A stretch of 64,000 bases of DNA, taken from the NCBI GenBank assembly GCA_037349105.1, contig JAYJMM010000106.1, forward strand, positions 1,178,001 through 1,242,000, written 5' to 3'. Below are positions 35,560-46,500 of this stretch, in pieces. The position numbers and the translations under genes were made by a program. Positions within the stretch are counted from its first letter, which is position 1; every line of letters begins with the position of its first letter. Source of the DNA: Limnomonas spitsbergensis (taxonomy: Eukaryota > Chlorophyta > Chlorophyceae > Chlamydomonadales). The notes beneath the pieces were generated by a model. It did no database searches, had not been told where the DNA came from, and was given only the letters and a program-made list of their open reading frames with translations.

Positions 35560-36345
35560 ATGTAAAGCAAATGAAAATCACTTGTGCTACTGCACCCGTC
35601 ATACATCACCTGTAAATCACCTGTAAATCACCTGTAAACCACCTGTAAATCACCTGTAAATCACCTGTAAATCACCTGTAAAATACCCGTAAACCACCTG
35701 TAAATCACCTGTAAATCACCTGTAAATCACCCGTGAACCACCTGTAAATCACCTGTAAATCACCTGTAAAATACCCGTAAACCACCTGTAAATCACCTGT
35801 AAATCACCTGTAAATCACCTGTAAATCACCTGTAAATCACCTGTAAAATACCCGCAACCACCTGTAAATCACCTGTAAATCACCTGTAAACCACCTGTAA
35901 ATCACCCGTGAACCACCTGTAAATCACCTGTAAATCACCTGTAAAATACCCGTAAACCACCTGTAAATCACCTGTAAAATACCCGTAAATCACCTGTAAA
36001 TCACCTGTAAAATACCCGTAAACCACCTGTAAATCACCTGTAAATCACCTGTAAAATACCCGTAAATCACCTGTAAACCACCTGTAAACCACCTGTAAAT
36101 CACCTGTAAAATACCCGTAAACCACCTGTAAATCACCTGTAAATCACCTGTAAAATACCCGTAAATCACCTGTAAAATACCTGTAAACCACCTGTAAATC
36201 ACCTGTAAAATACCCGTAAACCACCTGTAAATCACCTGTAAAATACCCGTAAATCACCTGTAAATCACCTGTAAATTACCTGTAAAGCACCTGTAAATCA
36301 CCCGTTAATCACCTGTAATCATCTGTAAATCGCCTGTAAATCACC
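35560..36345. repeat. 11-bp satellite GTAAATCACCT, about 70 units
   Basis: Nearly perfect (CACCTGTAAAT)n with AAATACCCGTA and AACCACCTGTA variants over about 780 bp. Variant units recur in blocks, which suggests higher-order amplification. The 81-aa minus frame here is repeat translation. No gene seen from 34 to 38.28 kb. Confidence 0.97.
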
Positions 36346-36649
36346 TGAAACAAAGCACCTGTCATAAATCACTTGTCGTAACTTACAAATCGTTTGCAAC
36401 CGTAGAACCGGATAGGATTTGCGCACCCCTATGCTGCATAATATAAATTTAAATCACCGTAAATCACGAATTAATCACACATAATAAATCGCAGGTGACG
36501 TTAATTACCTGTAAATCACCTTTTTATAAAACACCTGTCAATCGATCCCAAGCATCAAATGTAATGTTATGTTCAACTGTTACAAATTCACGTACCTGCC
36601 CACATCTGATCCTCCACACACAGGTGCCCTCGTAGCAACCTCTGCTCGT

Positions 36650-36905
36650 CGTTGGGGATGTCGGCACGGGGTGGAGAAGTTAAGAACGGTGCATACCCGC
36701 TCGTCCTTGCTGAACGCTCGGCCACGTGGGGCTGGTAGGGAATGACTAGGCTCAATTCCAGCTACCATGCACAGCCTGGGCCATGGTGCAGCCATGCCAT
36801 CCTCCTATGTGAGGGGGGCAGGAACATGGAACCCGGCGCTCTGGTCGGGGGAAGAGAGAAGATCGTGTGGCGGGTTCGATCCCTCAACCTCTGGGTGGAG
36901 AAGTA
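36650..36905 (-). repeat. SINE-1 family copy with B-box-like end
   Basis: Shares the 20,060 and 51,555 copies' blocks and continues through GGAACATGGAACCCGGCGCT to GGCGGGTTCGATCCCTCAAC, a B-box-like T-arm sequence near 36,880. Confidence 0.75.
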
Positions 36906-36944
36906 CCTCGCCATACTGTAGTGTGACTCAAGTTACTCCCTTTG

Positions 36945-37335
36945 ACACTGCACTGCTGATATGTCATGGTCATGCGTCACTTGCGAGGCTGGCCCAAGGT
37001 GGCTTATGCTTGCTCATATCGGCACTTGACTACTCCATGCCATGCGGTGGCCATGCGCTGCCTGCCGCACTGGCCCAAGGTGGCTTTAAGTTGCTCATAT
37101 CGGCACTGCACTACTGCTATGCCGTGGCCATGCGTCACCTTTGAGGCTGGCCTGAGGTGGCTTAACGTGTAGGCTTTAGGGTTAAGGTTTAAACCCTAAA
37201 CTAGGCCTGAGGAGGCTTAACATTTAGGGTTTAGGTTAAAACCCTAACCTAACCTGGGCCTGAGGTGGCTTAACGTTGCTCACATCGGCACTGGACTGCT
37301 GCCACATAGTGGCCATGCGTCATTTAATTAAATGA
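36945..37335. repeat. 105-bp tandem repeat
   Basis: Three to four units containing GGCCATGCGTCACTTG, GAGGCTGGCCCAAGGTGGCT and TGCTCATATCGGCACT. They resemble the junction echoes elsewhere, but no matching exon is known. Telomere-like AAACCCTAAACTAGG pieces are interleaved at 37,165-37,255. Confidence 0.8.
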
Positions 37336-37401
37336 CTGGTCTGAGGGGGGAATTCGCTGTCCTGTTGCGGCTCCCTCTGTCACAACATAGACTGCTGCAA
37401 T

Positions 37402-37669
37402 CAGGGTTACCCGGTACGGTAGTACGGTACGGTCACACAGCACGGTACAGATACCGGTACGGTACGAACGTATTCTGGGTGTAACAGGACTGTACCGTTG
37501 GGGTACATAGTTGGGAGATGGACTCTGTCGGTCTGTCCGGGTAACGGTGCGGACGCGGCCACGGCCCTTTGCCCATGCTGCACTGTTCCCTATACCTTCA
37601 CGCCCCTGTGGGGCGTAGTCTTTCTTTTTCTTTCCGGCCTGTCCACCCTTGTCACACTGGGTAACCCTG
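37402..37669. mobile_element. hAT-type MITE, 268 bp, perfect TIR and 8-bp TSD
   Basis: Begins CAGGGTTACCC and ends GGGTAACCCTG (perfect 11-bp inverted ends), flanked by GCTGCAAT at 37394-37401 and 37670-37677. The left half has GTACGGTACGGT motifs like the MITE at 16,141. The right half (37,543-37,640) is a copy of dispersed family A, so that family either rides inside or derives from this element. Confidence 0.92.
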
Positions 37670-38282
37670 GCTGCAATATGATGGCCGAGCATCGCTGAGG
37701 AGGCTGGCCCGTGGAGACCGTCGCCGTCGATCTTGCGGCAATCTCTTGTGATTTGGGTCTATGCATTATCATGAAATCGTGTATTGGCCTGGGTAATTGT
37801 GACGCGCAGTTGTAAGGGTTTGCAATTTTCTTTTGCTCTGAATTGAGTTGTTGCAGCTACAGTACTCTGAATTTGTGATTGGCTGTTGTTGGTCTGCATT
37901 TAGGAGATGGGTTGCTTGTGCTGTTGTCGCTACAGTTGGGCTTCTGATGCTGCTTTGAATGTAGTCGATGAGATGTTGCAGTGCCTTGAGATAAGATGGT
38001 TCTGCAGTGTGTTCAGGAGTTGGGCTTCACAATATGGTCTGACACTGCTGCTTTGCGGCCAAACCTTTTTTGCACAGGGCCCAGAGGTGTAATGTCATTC
38101 AATGCTGCTTTGAATTTATTTGATAGGCGTATGCTGACCTGACTCGGTCAAATCGTGTGGTCTGTTGCTGAGCCAACGTGGTCAGATATGCTGATGCTGT
38201 TGCCGCTGCTCTGGCTTCATGTTAGCTGTTGCCGCTCTGAAATTTGTAGAATGGCTAAGGAATGCCCAGAGCCCCAGATGTC

Positions 38283-38913
38283 TGTCACAGTATATTACCG
38301 TATACGTGACAGAACCGTTTAGACCGCAGTTAGCGGCCGCGGAGCCTCCGCAGCTTATCTGCGGAGTCTCCGGATTTGAGCTGAGACCTAGAAACCCGCT
38401 TACGCAGGATTAGTTTGACAGGTTCTACCGTACTCTGAACTGGGCCTGCCGGGTCCCTGTATCCCGGCAATTGCCTTGGCTAGTTACTTCGTCCCTTTCT
38501 AAAGGACAGACCTCTATTTGTAACAAGCACCGGCAGTCTTTGAGACCAGCAGCTTCCATATAAGTCAGTACCTTAACTCGAGTCAAGCCTAGCTCAGCCA
38601 CCGCTGATCTAGCTGGAGACAAGTACCCCAGTAAGAGAACCGAGACTCTGCAGAAGAAGAAGTACGCAGCCTCGTCCCGTCCGTCTCTCCGCGTGTTACG
38701 CGGTAAGTGTCCTTAACATAGCCCAGCTGGATCGCGACCAGACGGCCAGAAGGCCTATGCCCCCAAAGTCTGTTGCTATATATACACAATATCCACCTAG
38801 CTGCTTAACTCGAAGAGCACTCGCAGCCAGTGAGTAGTCACTGAGCCTGCCCGTAGGCGTCCGTCACTGCAGTGAGGAAAGAAGTCCGCCACGGACCTGA
38901 AGCGCACCTCGCG
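38283..38913 (+). repeat. 5' LTR (631 bp shared part)
   Basis: Matches 50360-50990 at a constant offset of 12,077, with no difference seen by eye. It carries a TATA-like CTATATATAC at 38776-38785, so transcription may start near 38,805-38,815. The 220-bp module that completes the 3' LTR (50991-51210) is absent here. Instead TGTCCTTTAGAAAGGGACGA follows, the inverted complement of a segment inside the LTR near 38,484-38,508. Confidence 0.85.
38776..38785 (+). promoter_or_regulatory. TATA-like box of the 5' LTR
   Basis: CTATATATAC about 130 bp before the end of the shared LTR part; the same box is at 50853-50862 in the 3' LTR. It is the only strong TATA-like site in the LTR. Confidence 0.55.
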
Positions 38914-39611
38914 TGTCCTTTAGAAAGGGACGAAGTAGATCTAGCCTGATCAGCCTGATTTGCCAATTCCTGCTAAAGGTGCTTGTGCAGCGAGATTGGA
39001 ATTTTGTTTGTATGCAAACAACCTTGGACAGCATATGAATTGCACTTTGCTGTGGTAATCTCCATAGAGAGTGCCAAGTTAAGCCCTGAGAATCACTAAG
39101 AGTGGCAACTTAGTGTTGAGTCCAGGAGAGGCTTGAGGATCTGGCTGTGGATTTATACACCCAGCAGATAATTCCTGTATGACTGCAGATTGAGATCAGG
39201 TGGATCCAATCATTCATCATTGACAGAAGTAAACTTGTTGACAGATCATCCAAGGTTAAAATTTTGTGGTGTACCAAAGGATCCCCGCAGGTGTCAGAGA
39301 GGAACTGACACAGCGCAAGATCCGCCAGGAGGCAGACATCCGCAGGGGACGTGCGCCAGCTAGAGGCAGCCCAGCCAGCAAAGGTGGGAAGGGGCTAAAA
39401 AAGGGCGAAGGAGGATTCCGCCAGATACAAATATTAGTGAGCATAAAAGCAGAGGGCAAGGCCTATCGCGCAAAATTGCTGTACCTGCCGTCCAGCCTTG
39501 ACTAGCAGATCCTCACCAGGTTGCAGTAAGGATAAGGAGCAGAAGCCTAAACGTTAGCAGGTTTTGTAGGGGGTGTCGCCAGCACGCCTGCAGAACAGTG
39601 CGGTTCGTAAA

Positions 39612-40514
39612 ATGCCTGTAGAGATGACAGGCATAGATCTAAACCCCGATAGGCACCAGCACCCTGACGTCCAACGGAGGAGTGGGCGCCTGAGGGGGCT
39701 GGAGCCGGGAATAGACCTAAAAAATGCTAGTGCTGAGATTGTGGCAGAAGCCCTGTTGATAGCGGAAAAGCTGTCAGAGCCAGTAGAACCGCCCGCAGAG
39801 GATTGCAGGGTACGTGAGCCAGACCGTGTACCACCCAGAGGGGCAGGGGCGCAAGCAGATGGTGCAGTACTAGTAACACGAAAAGGCATTGGTCGAGGGG
39901 GTCCGTTGCCCGCTGGTTCCGACAGCTGTCTGAATTTCGAGCAGGGGCAGACTCAAGCGGGAACCCCAGAGTTGATCTTGGATCAAGCAACGGAAGCATC
40001 CCAGAGCTGTGACACGCGACAGAGCAGTGCACCTGAGGCCGAGCCGCAGCAGAGCCTGCCCAGGGTGGCAAGTGTTACACAGCAGGTTGAAAAAGATCCC
40101 AGCCAATCGGGTCTAAGGGCAGAAGTAGCCGCAGCTTCAGACAAGTTTGCAGGCTGGCATAAGACCTGCGAAGTCAAACCTCGAATAAAGACGGAGGGAG
40201 ATGGGGCCAGGGTTGTGCCTGCAGAGGTCAAACACGAGGAAGATGAGCCACAGCCAGCAGCAGGCAGACAGAGCTCGCAGGCAGGCAAGGACAGGGAGAA
40301 ACCAGCTGAGCCGGTAGGGAAGCCTTGGGCTGATCTATCCGAGGAAGAACAGCCAGACCCAGTTCAGGAAAAGCAGGGGCAGCAGACTACAGCAGAACTG
40401 CGTCCCGTGCAGCAGCTGCAGCCGCGCAAGGCACTGGTTAGAAGAGGAGCTGGATCCACAGTCTTCGGCACACCGCTGTCCAGTTTTCCACCCAGCGTGA
40501 ACAGACCTGCGTAG
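39612..40514 (+). CDS. Retroelement ORF1, Gag-region protein of unknown function
   Basis: About 300 residues from the first in-frame ATG (MPVEMTG); the frame is open from before 39,573. The protein is hydrophilic and Glu/Gln/Pro/Ala-rich with no domain I recognise. It begins with a conserved-looking EMTGIDLNPDR and ends FPPSVNRPA at a TAG (40512-40514). The frame then continues without shift into the giant ORF2. It may therefore be the N-terminal part of Gag, joined to ORF2 by stop-codon readthrough or separated by one recent mutation. Composition matches ORF2. Confidence 0.6.
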   Translation: MPVEMTGIDLNPDRHQHPDVQRRSGRLRGLEPGIDLKNASAEIVAEALLIAEKLSEPVEPPAEDCRVREPDRVPPRGAGAQADGAVLVTRKGIGRGGPLPAGSDSCLNFEQGQTQAGTPELILDQATEASQSCDTRQSSAPEAEPQQSLPRVASVTQQVEKDPSQSGLRAEVAAASDKFAGWHKTCEVKPRIKTEGDGARVVPAEVKHEEDEPQPAAGRQSSQAGKDREKPAEPVGKPWADLSEEEQPDPVQEKQGQQTTAELRPVQQLQPRKALVRRGAGSTVFGTPLSSFPPSVNRPA

Positions 40515-43500
40515 ACGTCCAAGGAGGGATCTGGCAGCCAGAGGCAGAGAGAGCCAGAGCGCTCGGAGACCGGGGGAGTCGCGTGCGGAAATGAGGAGGT
40601 AGAAGGGCCGATCGGTTGGGCAGGAATTGTGCAGTGGGCAACAGACCTGTGGAAGCAAGTGTGCTCCAGGACGTTCTTGCATTTCCAGGACCAGGTCACA
40701 GCCATTGAGGAGTTCAAGGCCCATCATCTGCGGGGATGGGCAACAAAGGCCATGTTGGGTATCCCCCACACAGGTCTGGACAGGGCGCTACTGTTAGCCG
40801 CCCTTGGACAGGTATCCAAGGGAAGGACGGGACACGAAGCAGCCAGGGCTGTTAAAGCCTTCGCAGACGAATGGTGCAAAGAGGTCACAGGAGACCAGGA
40901 GGAACCTGGGTCAGAACCAGAGGATGAGGAGGACCAGGTGTGGGAAGGATTTGAAACAGGGGTGCAGCGGCCTGAGGGGATCAGGGAGGTGCAAAGGTGG
41001 CAGCAGCAGGCAGGAGCCGCGCCAACACCAACACTCAGATCTGCAGCCTTCGAGGTCAGCAGCGAGCCCAGCCTCAGAGGACGGCCAAGGGGCAGGGAAG
41101 CACCCAGAGCCAGCAGTCCAGCCGCCAGCGAAAGGGCGGAATTGACTAGCCAATCACTTGCCAGAATGGCAGAGCAAAGCACAGCGACACGCAGAGCAAG
41201 CAGGCAAGAGTCTTATGAGTTGCTGCGCATAGTCGAGGACAAAGAGAACGCATACCAGGAAACCCAGGTGGATTACATCAAGGAATTCCTGAGGAACAGG
41301 CAGCCAGGCGCGGCAAGAGGAGCTAGGAGGAATGAGCCTGCAGGCAGCGCACAGAGCAGTGGCCCAAAAATACAGGAGACCAAAGAGGAAACACAGTCTG
41401 ATTCCTACGCCAGGAATTACACAGGCGGGACGCAGCCAGGTCGGCAGAGCCGGGAGCCGCCCAGGGGGCAGGCATACTCCAGGGAACAACCTCACCAGCA
41501 TAGCCAAGAGCCGCCCAGAGGACAGGCAGAGGGCAGGGAACAGCCAAGCCAGCAGAGCCAGGAGCAATTAAGGGGACCAGCGGAACGCAGCAGAGGTGTG
41601 CGGCAGGAATGGCAAGACCAGGAGCTGCCCAGGGGACAGGCAGAGCCCGGCAGAGCACAGCCGTGGAGACCTGGATCGGACAGCAGACCAAGCAGAAGCG
41701 AACCAGAACGACCGCCACCCGAAGGAAGTAGAGGCTCGGCAGGCAGAGCGGGCAGACAGCCATCACGAGACGCTCACGATCATGATGAGGATTATAACAG
41801 ACATGACAGGTATCAGTCAGGCCGCAGCCCATCGAGGGGCGGCAGTGGAGGACCTAGGTCGCGGTCAGGGTCAGTAGATTCGGGACCAGGGGGAGCGGAC
41901 AGACGCAGGCCAGGAGCCAGACAGGAGTCCAGCGACCAGGAAATGAAAAGGCTCGATCGGGAGCAGGCGAGGGTGAACCTGCAGCTGCAGCAACAGATGG
42001 TATTGCAGCTGGCAGGGGTAGCCAAGGTAGCCAAGATCCCAGCCATCCAAGGCAACGTACCAGTCCTGGATATGTCACACCCAGGAGCGGTTGCAGCCAG
42101 AAAGTATTGCCAGGCGTGTGGGTACTGGGGATCGCACAACAGGTTGGCAATGTCAGATGACCAACCAGCATTGGCCGTGGTGGCAGGTGAAATAGCTGGA
42201 TCATGCCAGTCGCCGTCAGCTATGACGTTGCTGATCAAGTCGCTGGTCAAGCTGTGGGACAGCAAGCCTGCCAGCATGAGGCCGCTGATGGCAGCCATCA
42301 GGGCAGCGCCCCACGCAGGAAACAGAATTGCCAGAGAGGTGGAGCGGATCGGACAGCAGTGGATAGCCCCAGCGGAGCAGCAGGGTTGCGAAGCTTCGCT
42401 GCTCACGTTGTGGATCAGGGTGGTCCAGGAGGAGGTGGGAAAGCCAACTTCAGAGGAGAGGACGGCCATCACCAACCTCAGGCTAGGAGTAAAAACTACT
42501 CTAGACCCGGACGTCAAGCCAGAGGAGACGGTGGAAGCATTTGCTCACAGAGTACTGACAACGGCAGAGTTGCTGCAGATCTCAAGGGATGCAGTAGATC
42601 ACTTCGGCAGAAGCCACTCGGTCTCGCGCATGTTCCATGACGGACTCCCAGCGGTTGCTAGAGCCAAGCTGAGCAAGTTCGTTATGACGGTGCCAGGGTA
42701 TCTCAGCATGAGCGATGAAGACCAAATCGCAGTACTCACGCAGCAGGTGGTGCTGTGGGAGAGGTTTGCCCTGGAAATGGGTGACCTGGGAGGTACCGGC
42801 TTCAGGCAGATAACCAACAGCGGGCCTGGCCAGGGAGAGGCACAGCCCAACAGGGGCAGGAGAGAGAGAGCAGGACAGTGGGAGATGCGAACACGCCTTG
42901 ATGGAATTGTGCACCCCACAGGCTCAGCAGCAGTACCACAGGCGCGGATGGATGGTAAACCCAGAGGAGTTACCTGGGCGGACCAAGCAGGGGCGGCAAA
43001 TTACAACGCTGAGGGTGGCTCAAGCGCAGCCAAGGCATGCTACCAGTGCGGTAGTACGTCGCACCTAGCCAGGGATTGCAGGGCGCCCAGGGCCAGGGAT
43101 GAGCGCAGACCTATGCCCCTGGTTACAGACATCACACCTGGACCGGCCAGACAGCCGCAACAGCAGTATCCGCAGCAACAGCAGTATCCCCTGCCGCCAA
43201 GGCCGCAGCAGGGACAGGCGGCAGGCAGGTCGTATGACAGGAATCAGAACAATAGACAGTATCCTAGGCCTGGGCCTGGCCAGGGAGGTCAGGCGCAGCA
43301 GGCAGCCCACGTGTCGCATCTCAGCAATGCAACGGGGCAGGCTGAGCCAGAGGGATGGCACCCGGCCCTCAGAGACCGCGCATTTTATGTGCCAGTCCAA
43401 GCCATGGGCGAGTTCGAGAGATTTGTGGAAACAACAGAGCAGGCCCCAGTGAGGGCAGGGCTGTGTCACCCAGGCAGGCCAGGGCGGTGTGAGGCGACCA

Positions 43501-46500
43501 TAGAGGCGTCCATCGTCATCCCCAGGACGGTCGCAGGACAAGCAGTGCCGTGGGGGCCAGCGCCAGGGGACGCCAGGGCAGCCATTCCAGTCCAGCAGCT
43601 AGTAACTTACTACTATGAGGAGATGGCTGATGAGGAGTTGCCCGTTTCATCGGCATGGATCCACATGCACGCGACTCACGATGATATGCCCGTCTACCTG
43701 TTTGCAAGGCACCAGCAGGACGTGGCAGTCACTAAGTGCGCGTCAGTAGACGAGGCGGAGTTCCATGCCTATACCTACGCTAGGGGAGCAGACCCGGCAG
43801 TGTGGACGCTCATGCTAATGGCGCTGCAGAGGGTCCTGCTCCCAGGACAGCGATCAGCGGCCATGCGGCATGTGTGGGGCGTAGAGGATCAGTGGGCGCC
43901 TACAGAGGTAACAGCCTGTCCAACATGGCCTTACGGACCCCAGCAGTCGCCAGCATCAGGAGCCATGTGGGAAGGAGAGGAAGAGCTGGCGAGCTCGCCG
44001 TTCGCAGTAGAACGCCTGGCAGCATATGTGCACCAGTGGGTGCGTCAGGAGCGGAGGGCGTGGCACGACAATAGGGCCAGCAGCGTGCTGCCCTATTGGC
44101 AGGCTGACGTCATAACGACGCAGTTGTGGAGACAAGCGCACCCAGCAGGGGTGCGCACGCTGCACCCTCTGTTCAGAGGAGCAGGGGAAGTAGGCATCGA
44201 GGAGGAGTTGGAGGACTTGAGGAACCAGCCGGGTAGGGGACATGGGCCGGTGGGCAGGCGAGGCGCCGATGCAGAGGAGCCAGCGGCAGCCACCGACGGC
44301 CCTGTCCAGGATGAGGAGCCGGAATGGACCCAGGCGGCATTTGTAACATTTGGGGCGGCAGCAGCCTCATGGGAGCTGCTGGAGTATGTGGACGACTTGG
44401 GGGTATCAGCACTGGAGGCTGAGCCTAGGGGACGGGCAGAGCCCCAGGCGCCCCTGGACAGTGTCGGCACATCGCCCACGGAGGACTCAGACAGCAGGAT
44501 CCCAGAGCTCAGCGACAACGTTTCAGAGGGCCCACCACCACTGGTTGAGATCACCGAGTCAGATGAGGAGTGGCACGAGGCAGGAGCCAGGCCCTCGGAC
44601 CAGGATAGCGTCACCAGAGCAGAGGCTCGGGATGCAGAGGGCAACTACATGCCAGCAGACAGCGGCCCAGGACCAGGAAGTCCAAGGTACGGCATGGTGG
44701 GAGAGCTGCCACAGCTGAGGCGCGCGTGGATGCGCGGCATCTTTCAGGAGCAGGCAGCAATGAAAGAGCGCAGAAGCAGGAGGGCCGCTATAGAGCTCGG
44801 TAACGGGATCACGCTGGAGGAGGAGGCAAACCAGGTCACAGCGGGGATCAGCCATCAGCAGGCAGCAGACCAGCGCGCTTGCAGGACCGAGGGGGCAGCA
44901 GCAGGCAAGGAGAGCAACGGGCGCCCAGGAGACCCCCAGATCAGCCCGCCAGCACAGACAGCGGCACAGGGGCCTTGGGGTGACCCAGCAGCGTACAGCA
45001 CGGGACGCTGGGTTGCAGTGCTCAGGAACTTTGTAGATCAGCTGGACGTGCTACGAAGGCAGGACATGGGGCAGCAAGAGGCGGGCCAGGAGGCTAGCCT
45101 GCTGTTCCGACTTAAAATGCTACCACAGCCCGATCCGGACCCCAGGATGGGAGGTTACAGCAGGGCAGTCAGGGAGCTACAGGAGGAGCTGACGGAGAGA
45201 GTATCAGCCCTCTACACGAGGAGAGCAGAAGGAGCGGACACCCAACAGCCGTCGGACAGCCGCAGCAGACAAGCCCAAACCGGCAGGGGCGAGGACCTCG
45301 CCAGCAGGGTTGCCGGCGCGCAGGACACCATACGACGGGGCTGTGGGCAGGATGAGCCCGCGGGCGCAGGCAGCAGTAAGGCTGTGCAGCGCGCCAACTA
45401 CAGGCAGGAGAGAATGGCACAGTGCAGCACAGGACAGATCCCAGGAGCAGGGCCAGCAAGGGCCAGTGCAATTTGGGCTGACACTGCCAAGTTGCAAGGA
45501 AAAAATTCAAAGAAGGCCAGGCGACGTGCAGGAAAGGCGCAGAGGGCGGCCACGGACAGGAACCGTGGCAGCAGGCCAGGAATGGACTGCCCAACCCTGC
45601 CACTCAGGATCAGCCAGGTAGACCTGGAGATCACGTGGGCCAGAGGACAGCAGCCGCCAGCGCAGATTGCAGAGCCAGGCGTTCAGCCCGCAGAACAGTT
45701 ACCGCAGCAACCCATGAGGAAGACGACAGCGTGCAGAGGACTCCTCACCTGTACAGCAATTAAAGGGATCCTTACGGGGGCGCTCCAGCTGATACTGGTG
45801 TGGCTTCTGCTGTCGGTGTGTGTGCCGGGGGCGCGAGCTACCGGGCAGGGAGTGCGAGGAGGAGGATTTACAGCAGGCCAAGGTGCTTTTGTTTCTGGCA
45901 GGGAGGCAGCAGCAAAGCTGTCGTCTGGATGGTTGCGCCCACCGGCTGTCAGCTCCATGAGGGACACCGGCGGGAGGGGCGCATGCAGCCAGCAGGAGAG
46001 ATGGCACAACGGCAACACCACTGGCGAGGAAGAGCTGCCCGCGGTGGACGACCCGCAGGCGGCTGTGGTGATCGACATGTTCCAGCCGGGGGGAGTAGTG
46101 GAGCCACCTGCAGAGTACGTCAAGACCAAGGAGGGATGGCTGCTGGGCAAGCACCCCGACTTCACTGCGGAGCAGCAGGAGAACCTGGAGCAGAGCCTCA
46201 GGGATCGCCAAGGAGCATTCGCTTACTCCATGGAGGATCTACCAGGCTACTGCGGCACGCAGGGCCTGGATACAGCTTGCCTGTCAAGTGGGGCTGTGCG
46301 GGCCATGGAGACCGAAGGAGTCGTCCTCTTCGAGCCTTTTGGAGGTATGTGCTCAGGGCTGGAAATGGTACTCAGGGCAGGTATCCCAGTAGTGCAGTAC
46401 TTGTATGCAGATATCAGTGAGGAAGTCAGAGAGATCGCAGGGGGTCGCCTGTTGCAGTTGCACAAGAGATTCCCCCAGTTGCTTCCGGTCAGAGCGTTTG

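Noticed and set aside
39266..39285. TGGTGTACCAAAGGATCC as tRNA primer-binding site of the LTR element
   Set aside because: It begins with TGG, but it is about 350 bp from the LTR end and is partly self-complementary. I could not match it to a tRNA 3' end.
44380..44415. LLEYVDDLG in ORF2, which looks like the RT active site (YVDD)
   Set aside because: The surrounding sequence is acidic linker (QDEEPEW before, EAEPRGRAEP after). None of the other RT motifs occur at the right spacing, and it lies far upstream of the pre-RT linker. Judged coincidence.
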